This document shows positions 1-6,561 of a stretch of DNA of 54,013 nucleotides, piece after piece. The first letter of the stretch is position 1. Each line of letters starts with the position of its first letter. The notes beneath the pieces were generated by a model. That model saw only the letters and a program-made list of their open reading frames with translations. It ran no database searches and was not told where the DNA came from. The DNA is from Bacteroidales bacterium. GTDB lineage: Bacteria; Bacteroidota; Bacteroidia; Bacteroidales; UBA932. The translations under genes and the position numbers were made by a program. The stretch is taken from positions 1-54,013 of the forward strand of contig JAGCWD010000087.1 in the NCBI GenBank assembly GCA_017962025.1, written 5' to 3'.

Positions 1-2
1 CC

Positions 3-908
3 TTTGCCACAGTCATGGTTTCCAGTTGCGGCGTGTCACGCCGTGTCACCACGATGCAGGTTGGATCCTACAACATCCGCTACGAGAACCGCGGAGACTC
101 ACTCAGGGGAAATGGATGGGGACAGAGGTGCCCGATCATCACCCAGCAGATCCTGTTCCACGATTTGGAAATATTCGGCACCCAGGAGGGCAAGTTCAAC
201 CAGCTAGAGCAGATGAAGGCCCTTCTCCCGGGTTATGAATATATTGGTTTGGGACGCGATGACGGTGGACATAAAGGCGAGCATTCTGCAATCTTCTACA
301 AGACTGAACTGTTCGACCTTCTGGACCATGGTGACTTCTGGCTGTCACAGACTCCGGAGGTGCCCAGCGTAGGTTGGGATGCTGCGATGAACCGTATCTG
401 CACCTGGGGACATTTCAAAGTCAAGGAAACCAAACAGGATTTCTACTATTTCAGCCTGCATATGGACCATATAGGAGTACAGGCCAGGATGGAAAGCGCA
501 AAGCTCGTGGTCAGTAAAATCCGTGAGATTTGCAAGGGTAAGCCTGTTGTCCTGACCGGAGACTTCAACGTGGACCAGACCAATCCAATCTATAACGTTT
601 TCGTCGAAAGCGGCATCCTTGAAGACAGCTATGAGGTCTGCGAAATCCGCTACGCCTTGGACGGTACTGCCAATGGATTCGATCCCAACAGTTTCACCAA
701 CAGCAGGATAGACCACGTCTTCGTCTCTCCGCAGACAAGGGTGATCCGCTACGGCGTCCTGACCGACACTTACCGCACGATGACTCCCGAGGCCCAGAAG
801 TACGAGAACGGCAACTTCCCTAAGGAAATATCATTCCAGGCTTACCAGGCCCGTACTCCCTCTGACCATTTCCCGGTCAAGGTAATCCTCCAGTTGCCAA
901 AGAAGTAG
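3..908 (+). CDS. Endonuclease/exonuclease/phosphatase family lipoprotein (5' partial)
   Basis: The reading frame is open to the left edge, so the true start lies outside the window. The first visible residues end in a lipobox-like VSSCG, which suggests the tail of a lipoprotein signal peptide and an envelope location. The mature part carries EEP-fold landmarks: GSYNIRYEN near the start, an IFGTQEG segment with the metal-binding Glu, SLHMDHIG, TGDFNVD (catalytic Asp/Asn) and a C-terminal SDHFPV with the general-base His. These are the expected order and spacing for the DNase I/sphingomyelinase/inositol-phosphatase superfamily. Substrate cannot be told; Bacteroidales paralogues are usually secreted phosphodiesterases of unknown target. 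A rho-independent terminator follows 24 bases after the stop. Family is sure; function is open. Confidence 0.85.
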   Translation, partial: FATVMVSSCGVSRRVTTMQVGSYNIRYENRGDSLRGNGWGQRCPIITQQILFHDLEIFGTQEGKFNQLEQMKALLPGYEYIGLGRDDGGHKGEHSAIFYKTELFDLLDHGDFWLSQTPEVPSVGWDAAMNRICTWGHFKVKETKQDFYYFSLHMDHIGVQARMESAKLVVSKIREICKGKPVVLTGDFNVDQTNPIYNVFVESGILEDSYEVCEIRYALDGTANGFDPNSFTNSRIDHVFVSPQTRVIRYGVLTDTYRTMTPEAQKYENGNFPKEISFQAYQARTPSDHFPVKVILQLPKK

Positions 909-932
909 CTCACGAAAGAAAGAATTTGTTTT

Positions 933-968
933 GCCAGGGAAACTAGACCTTTTCCTGGCTTTTTTTGT
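933..968 (+). terminator. Rho-independent terminator of the EEP-family gene
   Basis: A 10-bp stem (933-942 with 950-959, one G-T wobble) closes a 7-nt loop and is followed by seven T residues. It sits 24 bases downstream of the preceding stop codon and insulates that gene from the transposase unit to the right. Confidence 0.85.
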
Positions 969-1003
969 ACAAGGTGTAACAACAAACCGGGGACCTTGCT
1001 CAC
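967..1003 (+). repeat. REP-like palindrome, copy A-left
   Basis: An imperfect palindrome with arms CAAGGT and ACCTTG, loop-side GTAAC, and flanking GT/CAC. It is the inverted orientation of the copy at 1030-1066 and is related to the copies at 2456 and 2519. With 1030-1066 it forms an inverted pair at the 3' end of the transposase gene, as REP/BIME elements do around RAYT genes. The outer arm bases of this copy have degenerated. Confidence 0.7.
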
Positions 1004-1029
1004 AAATCTAATCATCATCTACTCTCAAC

Positions 1030-1066
1030 GTGCAAGGTCCCAATACTGGAATTACACCTTGCACAA
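1030..1066 (-). repeat. REP-like palindrome, copy B-left (identical to B-right)
   Basis: 37 bases identical to 2519-2555. Arms GTGCAAGGT and ACCTTGCAC form a 9-bp stem. The right part (1052-1066) encodes the last residues (LCKV) and TAA stop of the transposase on the minus strand, so the palindrome overlaps the end of the gene and could also shape its mRNA 3' end. Confidence 0.85.
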
Positions 1067-1975
1067 AAGACGTCTGATATCATCCCTGGAAATACCAAAA
1101 CATCGTGCCATTTGGGGTATCGTTGTTTTCATGGTATGATAAATATATGGTATTAACCGAACCTTCTTGGATAGTGGCAGACTGCTAACCCCTGCCATGA
1201 ACCATCTCATCGAAACATCTTCGATTTCCTTGTAAAACTCTTCATCCGTTTTCATCTTTCTTGGAGATACTACAAGTTTCAGGGTCATTTCCGGCACATT
1301 GACAGAACCTATACATCTGTAGAAAAACGCCTCGTCATTTCCAAAAGCCTTTTCCAGATAGTGTATGTCACATGCGCTCCCTGGCTCCAGTTCATCATCA
1401 GAATTCAGTTTCCAAGGGACGTTACTCAGATTATCCCCAGTATGCATTATATCTCTCCACTCCCTTCGAGTCAGTTTTGCAACGGGTCTTAGCCGGCCAT
1501 TATCCGGAACAGTCCTGAAAAACGCACGGAATCCGGTCCATTTATAATCCATTAGACTTTCGGCTCCATTGTCATAGGCATTCCTGGGAATATAGGCCAA
1601 CACATTTCTCAGGTACCAATCAGTGTCTATAGATTGGACATTTGCATCTGTTCCTCGCAATACTTTGGATTCACCATACTTCTTTCTGAATAACTGGGAA
1701 TACGTCCGTTTCACCTCTTCTCCAAATGCTTTGGCTTCAGTGAAAGTCCTTGCCAAAACTGCAACATGGGCATGGTTGGAGACCACGGCGTAAATAATTA
1801 CAATCACGTTCTTCCTTTTGGAACACACGAAGATACATTTGACCAATGTGTCGCAGTCCCCATCATCCCTGCAAATAATCGCTTTCTCCAAACCTTCGAA
1901 GCTTAAATGAAAAGGAAAAACTGAGCTGACAGTACCGTCAGGAAGTATCTTGGAGACCGGCCGAATCAATCCCAT
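1052..1975 (-). CDS. REP-associated (IS200-like, Y1 HUH) transposase
   Basis: A 307-residue protein with the Y1 transposase signature: the HUH motif in VVSNHAHVAVL (about residue 67) and, about 50 residues later, a helix with the candidate nucleophilic Tyr in DTDWYLRNVLAYIPRNAY. The C-terminus (PQMARCFGISRDDIRRLL) looks like a helix-turn-helix, as in RAYT proteins that bind REP hairpins. Family members nick single-stranded hairpin DNA through a 5'-phosphotyrosine. The start ATG overlaps the upstream gene's stop by one base (TAATG), so the two are translationally coupled. Its stop codon lies inside a palindrome whose exact copy stands upstream of the pair. Base use is more A/T-rich than in the neighbours, which suggests acquisition. 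No typical IS ends or target duplications were seen. Confidence 0.85.
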   Translation of the reverse strand: MGLIRPVSKILPDGTVSSVFPFHLSFEGLEKAIICRDDGDCDTLVKCIFVCSKRKNVIVIIYAVVSNHAHVAVLARTFTEAKAFGEEVKRTYSQLFRKKYGESKVLRGTDANVQSIDTDWYLRNVLAYIPRNAYDNGAESLMDYKWTGFRAFFRTVPDNGRLRPVAKLTRREWRDIMHTGDNLSNVPWKLNSDDELEPGSACDIHYLEKAFGNDEAFFYRCIGSVNVPEMTLKLVVSPRKMKTDEEFYKEIEDVSMRWFMAGVSSLPLSKKVRLIPYIYHTMKTTIPQMARCFGISRDDIRRLLCKV

Positions 1976-2391
1976 TAGTTCATTCCTTTTCTCGTGATCA
2001 TTCCTGATTCAAAAAGACCGCAGTCTCCAAATGAAACAGGGCGCTGCTTGGCAGATGGGTCATACCCATATTTCATCTTCAGCGAATCAGCATATTTCTC
2101 GGTGGAGGGAATACATTTGAACATCATCATTGACCAGAATTCCTCTGCTTGGGCATAAGGCTCTGCACAAGCGCAGATTTCAGCCATACTCAAAAGCCTG
2201 ATTACCTTGCTAATACCGGTCACCCTCTTTTCCCACATCCTGTCAATCATGCTGGCAAGAATCCTCCTAAAGAAAGACTTTGTTTTTTTAGGGTTATCAA
2301 AAGAAAAATTACGGTCGATGATTGACTCGTTTTCACATCGAAGGTCCAGATTGCCTTCTTCATCAATAAAGACTTCAAGAAGCTTTTTCAT
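1975..2391 (-). CDS. Unknown small protein coupled to the transposase
   Basis: I do not recognise this 138-residue protein. The start chosen is the ATG at 2391 (MKKLLEVFIDEEG); the open frame continues to 2448 but the extra residues look like 5' leader. It is soluble-looking, with an acidic N-terminus (FIDEEGNLDLRCENES), a basic helical middle (NPKKTKSFFRRILASMIDRMWEKR) and a Cys/Ala-rich helix (EICACAEPYAQAEEFW). No membrane segment or metal motif is evident. It shares a TAATG stop/start overlap with the downstream HUH transposase and lies inside the same bracket of palindromes, so it probably works with, or controls, that enzyme. The basic middle could bind nucleic acid; that is a guess. 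Confidence 0.6.
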   Translation of the reverse strand: MKKLLEVFIDEEGNLDLRCENESIIDRNFSFDNPKKTKSFFRRILASMIDRMWEKRVTGISKVIRLLSMAEICACAEPYAQAEEFWSMMMFKCIPSTEKYADSLKMKYGYDPSAKQRPVSFGDCGLFESGMITRKGMN

Positions 2392-2455
2392 AATTTTAAA
2401 AAGTTTGGTTTCCGAGACTAATGTAGCTATTATCATCTTTCGGAACAAGAAAAAT

Positions 2456-2490
2456 GTTCAAGATGTAACAAAATACAGGAGACCTTGAAC
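2456..2490 (+). repeat. REP-like palindrome, copy A-right
   Basis: Arms GTTCAAG and CTTGAAC pair over 7 bp around a GTAAC-containing loop. Relative to copy B (GTGCAAG/CTTGCAC) the third base pair changed from G-C to T-A on both sides, a compensatory change that argues the hairpin itself is under selection. It lies just upstream of the two-gene transposase unit. Confidence 0.75.
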
Positions 2491-2518
2491 ACAACACATA
2501 ACTCCAAAGCATAATTGC

Positions 2519-2555
2519 GTGCAAGGTCCCAATACTGGAATTACACCTTGCACAA
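2519..2555 (-). repeat. REP-like palindrome, copy B-right (identical to B-left)
   Basis: An exact 37-base direct repeat of 1030-1066, in the same orientation, at the far side of the transposase unit. With 2456-2490 it makes an inverted pair that mirrors the left pair, so both ends carry an A-B module of about 100 bp. Confidence 0.85.
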
Positions 2556-2634
2556 CCCAGAATGCATTTAGTAATGGAAGTTCGCGAATAAATGTTTATT
2601 TTCGCTTCTGAATAATAGAATTATCACATAAGAA

Positions 2635-3444
2635 ATGAGACATATAAGAATCATACTGTCTGCAGTTGCTGTCGCGGCCACACTGTTCGCCGTCACATTC
2701 TGCAGCGGCCGCAGCGATAAGGAACTCAAAGCTATAGTCCTGGATATGTGCAGATACATTCCGGACCACGGAATGAGGGATGACGCCGAAGATAATCTCA
2801 CTAATAGTTACTTTGATGCTTATTCCGGTGCCCTCAACTCAATACCGGAAAACGATGGTATGATCGGAGATGAAGAGTTCCTCTATTATTTCGTTTCCGG
2901 GCAGGATGGAGAACCAGAATTCAAGGTCAAGTCGGTAGAGCAAAAAGGGGACAGCCTTGTAGCAATGATAATCCTTCAGGACAACACCCCTCACGTGGTA
3001 AAACTCGTGAAGGAAGGCGGACGATACCTGCTGGACGATTTTGACGACACAAAGCAGCTGTGCCTGAACTTCATCAAATCCCATGATAAATACTCTGGAG
3101 AATGGGCGGAGAAAACCGCTGAGAGGATAGTAGCCGTTTTTACCCCAATAGAAAATGGGTATAAAGTAAAGATAGGTTGGCGCGAAGAGGGGCTTGCCCA
3201 ATATGAGATTTGGGAAATGACCGCTGTTACGGACGGAAACGGAGGGCTGACCTATGATGACGCAACCTACAAAGTCCGCCAGTACGAGCATCAAGGGGAC
3301 AAGGATTATAAGGAGAATACCGTTTATACTGATGGGGCAGGGGCCTTCTGCCTGAATGACGAAGGTGAACTTGTTTGGAAAGACGGCAAGAACCCTGAAC
3401 AGGAAGAGACTCCGTTCATCAGAGCAAACTTTACTACCGAATAG
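2635..3444 (+). CDS. Lipoprotein of unknown function
   Basis: A 269-residue protein with a lipoprotein signal peptide (MRHIRIILSAVAVAATLFA, then VTFCSGRS with lipid-attachment Cys23). The first half (about 28-150) resembles the small alpha/beta DUF3828-type domains (EFLYYFVSGQDGEPEF, then alternating strands). The second half (about 160-265) is an all-beta module with WREEGLAQYEIWEM, TDGAGAFCLNDEGELVW, a pattern seen at the C-terminus of many uncharacterised bacterial exported proteins. No catalytic residues stand out. The next gene starts four bases after its stop, so it is probably the first gene of a rightward unit with the DUF4153 membrane protein. A precise role cannot be given. Confidence 0.75.
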   Translation: MRHIRIILSAVAVAATLFAVTFCSGRSDKELKAIVLDMCRYIPDHGMRDDAEDNLTNSYFDAYSGALNSIPENDGMIGDEEFLYYFVSGQDGEPEFKVKSVEQKGDSLVAMIILQDNTPHVVKLVKEGGRYLLDDFDDTKQLCLNFIKSHDKYSGEWAEKTAERIVAVFTPIENGYKVKIGWREEGLAQYEIWEMTAVTDGNGGLTYDDATYKVRQYEHQGDKDYKENTVYTDGAGAFCLNDEGELVWKDGKNPEQEETPFIRANFTTE

Positions 3445-3448
3445 GGCC

Positions 3449-4867
3449 ATGTCCGGATTGTCAAACAGCATAAGGAACCTTTGCCTCGGTATGGCAGGAA
3501 GCCTGAAGGAATATCCCCTTGAGGCACTTCTGGGAATTACGTATTTCCTGCTATTTGCCATATGGAACAAGACTGACATATTGGTCTGGTTCTTCCCTCA
3601 CTACGTCCTGCTCTACACCCTTCACAAGTTCAGCAGGAAAAGTGACCTGATGAAGATCCTGTACATCCTGTCCTGGTTCCTTTGGATTCCCCTGCTGCTC
3701 TGGGGGACCAATTATTCTGGATGGCATGCAGGTGTTGCATATCTTATCGCCCTGATTCTCCTGGTAATCGGCGAAAAGCCCCTGGATAACGAATCCTTTG
3801 GCAGGAATATCCTGAACATGGCCATCAAGGTGGCACTGGGTTTCCTCATAGGAGCTCTGCTCATGGGTATCGTTACTGCCATAATTGGTTCTGTCAATCT
3901 CCTGTTCGACCTGAACCTGAATGACGAATGGTTCACCTATCCGAACGCATTCATCGCCTTGGTAGTAATCCCCCTGCTATGCTGCTGGTCAGTCAGCCGT
4001 CCTTCGGTGGAAACGAAGGATAATAAACTCCTGCAGATTGCAATAGACTACATCCTGTCCCCTGCTCTGGTCATATATTCAGTTATCCTTTACGCCTACA
4101 TCGCAAGGATTCTCTTCCGTTGGGAACTGCCGGTCGGAGGTGTCGCCTACATGGTACTCACTTTCTCCGCAATCGCCCTGCTTTGCTACCTGTTCCGCCT
4201 TCAGATAGGGAAGAGGCATTTCGAGTGGTTCTACAAGGCTTTCCCGGTAATCGCCATCCCTCCGCTGATCCTGTTGTGGATAGGGACATTACGCCGTATA
4301 GGGGAATATGGTATCACAGAGCCACGGTTCTATCTTCTTCTCCTGGCCATTCTGGTGACCATATTCGTTGCAATGCTCCCTAGGGAGAAAACCAGGAAAT
4401 TCCAGTTGATGACGCTCATCCTGGCTGCCGCCGCCATCCTGTCCACCTATATTCCAGGAATAAGGGCCAAGGATTTCGAAATAAGGAGCCAGCGGAACCG
4501 GCCTGTCGAGGAGATTTCAGGACCTGAAGATAACACCAATAAAGTAATCGAGCCACAAATCTCGTCGGTCAACGACATTGGAGAACCCGTGGACCTGGAA
4601 GGATACACCCTGTTTATCCCTCGTTCTGAGTATCATTATTACGAAGATTCAGCCAAGGCGGTTTTCTACCAAGACGAGACGAGGACGGAACCCCTCCTTG
4701 AATGCAATATACTCGAAATGCTTGAAGACGGAAGTAAGGATCCTGCCAGCAAACTGATTTACAAGAATGACCGCTACATGGCGGTATTCAATATGATAGA
4801 AGACAGACGCGGCTCTGGAAATGCAAACTTCCTGACTTCAGGCGCGATGCTCTTCCGTAAACCTTGA
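3449..4867 (+). CDS. DUF4153-type polytopic membrane protein
   Basis: The ATG at 3449 was chosen because it follows the previous stop by four bases; an in-frame start at 3356 would overlap that gene by 89 bases. The 472-residue product has about ten hydrophobic segments in its first 330 residues (for example ALLGITYFLLFAIW, VALGFLIGALLMGIVTAIIG, LVVIPLLCCWSVSRP, FYLLLLAILVTIFVAML), matching DUF4153 proteins. The C-terminal 110 residues are soluble, begin after a last helix ending in LSTYIPGIRAKDFEIRSQ, and form a beta-rich domain (VDLEGYTLFIPRSEYHYYE). DUF4153 proteins have no established biochemical role. It touches the downstream winged-helix gene and probably shares its transcript. Confidence 0.8.
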   Translation: MSGLSNSIRNLCLGMAGSLKEYPLEALLGITYFLLFAIWNKTDILVWFFPHYVLLYTLHKFSRKSDLMKILYILSWFLWIPLLLWGTNYSGWHAGVAYLIALILLVIGEKPLDNESFGRNILNMAIKVALGFLIGALLMGIVTAIIGSVNLLFDLNLNDEWFTYPNAFIALVVIPLLCCWSVSRPSVETKDNKLLQIAIDYILSPALVIYSVILYAYIARILFRWELPVGGVAYMVLTFSAIALLCYLFRLQIGKRHFEWFYKAFPVIAIPPLILLWIGTLRRIGEYGITEPRFYLLLLAILVTIFVAMLPREKTRKFQLMTLILAAAAILSTYIPGIRAKDFEIRSQRNRPVEEISGPEDNTNKVIEPQISSVNDIGEPVDLEGYTLFIPRSEYHYYEDSAKAVFYQDETRTEPLLECNILEMLEDGSKDPASKLIYKNDRYMAVFNMIEDRRGSGNANFLTSGAMLFRKP

Positions 4868-4872
4868 CAAAA

Positions 4873-5577
4873 ATGTCTATTTTCCGTCATAGTGGAAATC
4901 CCTACGGGGTCAAGGTTACTGACAGCATGAGCATGCTCGAGGCAATCAAGGCCATCGGGATAATACCGTTCTTCGAGAATCCGGTAAGGGGATATTCCAT
5001 CGAAGAACTGACGCCTCCTGGATTCTGGCTTACTGACGAGCAGCTAGGGCCCTGGGACTGGAAAGTTGATGTTGTCCAAAGCGGGGAAATCGTCTATGGG
5101 AAGTTCCTCTGTGGAGGAAAAGCATCTTTCGCAACACCGGAATGGTACGCCCACCTCAGGAACTGGAGGCTGTCACAAGAAAAGTACAAGCCATCCAGGG
5201 AAGGCAAGAAAGTTCTCGGCATGATCGGAAAGGAAGGATCCTGTACGGCCAGACAGGTCAGGGAACTGTTAGGAGTGAAAAAGAGCAAGGCAGACTCTGT
5301 CCTGGCTGGACTCATGCAAGGCACAAGGATCGTAATCGGGGACATCCAGAGGGTTTACAGGGGACCAAACCTGGAATACAAAGGTTGGCAGACGGCCTCC
5401 TATTGCACTCCGGAATCCCTGTTCGAACGCCCGGAAGAAGAGTTCGGGCCTTGGAAGATAGTAGGAACCACCCTCAAGTGCAACTGCACTCCCGAAGAGT
5501 CCTATTCCATTCTATACGACCACATAAAAGAACTATTTCCTGAATCATCAGATAATGATATCAAAAAAGTGTTATAA
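4873..5577 (+). CDS. Winged-helix protein, AlkZ/YcaQ-related
   Basis: A 234-residue soluble protein. I prefer the ATG at 4873; a TTG at 4864 overlapping the previous stop (TTGA) is an alternative that adds three residues. The middle (about 100-160) is a winged-helix: SREGKKVLGMIGKEGSCTAR, then QVRELLGVKKSKADSVLAGL, then a wing with TRIVIGDIQRVYRG. The overall layout resembles the shortened AlkZ-related proteins of Bacteroidales, which keep the wHTH arrangement of the YcaQ/AlkZ DNA glycosylase family but not the full 400-residue enzyme. A QxD-type glycosylase active site is not obvious, so catalytic activity is doubtful. The next gene starts three bases after the stop. Confidence 0.6.
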   Translation: MSIFRHSGNPYGVKVTDSMSMLEAIKAIGIIPFFENPVRGYSIEELTPPGFWLTDEQLGPWDWKVDVVQSGEIVYGKFLCGGKASFATPEWYAHLRNWRLSQEKYKPSREGKKVLGMIGKEGSCTARQVRELLGVKKSKADSVLAGLMQGTRIVIGDIQRVYRGPNLEYKGWQTASYCTPESLFERPEEEFGPWKIVGTTLKCNCTPEESYSILYDHIKELFPESSDNDIKKVL

Positions 5578-5580
5578 GAA

Positions 5581-6561
5581 ATGAGAGTCGGTATCATAGG
5601 TGCCGGGCACATCGCCGGCAAGATCTGCAGGACATTGGAATATGTGTCAGGCATCGACTGTCTTGCCGTCGGTTCGAGGACCAGGGAAAAGGCGGAAGCC
5701 TTTGCTGCGGAATTCGGCATTCCAAGGGCTTATGGTTCTTATGGGGAACTTCTGGATGATCCTGACATGGACCTGGTCTATGTCGCAACTCCCCACTCCC
5801 ACCATTTCGACGTGACCGTGGAGGCAATCCGAAAGGGCAAGCCGTGCCTGGTGGAAAAGGCTTTCATGGCCAATGCAGCACAGACAAAAACTGTCCTGGA
5901 TCTTGCAAAGGAAAGGAAGGTCTTTGTCGCCGAAGCCATGTGGACCCGCTACCAGCCAATGAGGAACATTATCAACCGGCTCATTTCATATGGAAGGATC
6001 GGTCGTATCCGACAGATCAGTGCAACCCTTTCCTACAGCATCGAGCACAAGGAACGTGTGATGAAGCGGGAACTCTGTGGCGGTGCCCTGCTGGACCTGG
6101 GGCTTTACCCTCTCAACTTCGTCAGGATGGTCTGCGGGAATCCTATCAAGGAAATCCAGTCACAATGTATCCTCTCGGACACGGACGTTGACCTCACAGA
6201 ATCGATTACCATGGTGCTTGAAGGCGGAATTATGGCCAATATCCAGAGTTCTGCCTGCTGCGCCGGTTACAACACTGCCGTTGTCGCGGGTTCAGAAGGT
6301 TCCATCGTTATCGACAATGTGAACAATCCCCGCCAAATCCGGATCTACGCCATCGGAGGCATTCTTAAAGAGGAAATCTATGCTCCTGACTGCATATCGG
6401 GTTATGAATATGAATTCGAGGCCTGCCGCGATGCTTTGTCGCAAGGCCTTATCGAGCCGCCGCAGATGCCGCACTCGGAGACATTGTATCTGATGGAACT
6501 GATGGATTCCCTGCGTAAGGAGTGGGGCGTCCGCTACCCTATGGATGGTCAGGAGTCATAA
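5581..6561 (+). CDS. Gfo/Idh/MocA family oxidoreductase
   Basis: A 326-residue protein with an N-terminal Rossmann fold (GIIGAGHIAGKI, residues 4-15) for NAD(P) and the second-strand SRTREKAEAF. The catalytic-lysine motif is VEKAF (an EKP variant) near residue 96, and the family loop GGALLDLGLYPLNFV comes at about 164-178. Sequence style is closest to the dimeric dihydrodiol dehydrogenase-like, trans-1,2-diol or glucose-fructose oxidoreductase branch. It has no signal peptide and is cytosolic, probably oxidising or reducing a sugar or cyclitol. It is the last gene of the rightward run from 2635. Its 3' end overlaps the convergent sialidase-fusion gene by 23 bases. Confidence 0.88.
   Translation: MRVGIIGAGHIAGKICRTLEYVSGIDCLAVGSRTREKAEAFAAEFGIPRAYGSYGELLDDPDMDLVYVATPHSHHFDVTVEAIRKGKPCLVEKAFMANAAQTKTVLDLAKERKVFVAEAMWTRYQPMRNIINRLISYGRIGRIRQISATLSYSIEHKERVMKRELCGGALLDLGLYPLNFVRMVCGNPIKEIQSQCILSDTDVDLTESITMVLEGGIMANIQSSACCAGYNTAVVAGSEGSIVIDNVNNPRQIRIYAIGGILKEEIYAPDCISGYEYEFEACRDALSQGLIEPPQMPHSETLYLMELMDSLRKEWGVRYPMDGQES

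Noticed and set aside
967-2555. Palindromic repeats as a CRISPR array
   Set aside because: Copies alternate in orientation, occur as two pairs 1.5 kb apart and flank a transposase; there are no regular spacers or cas genes.
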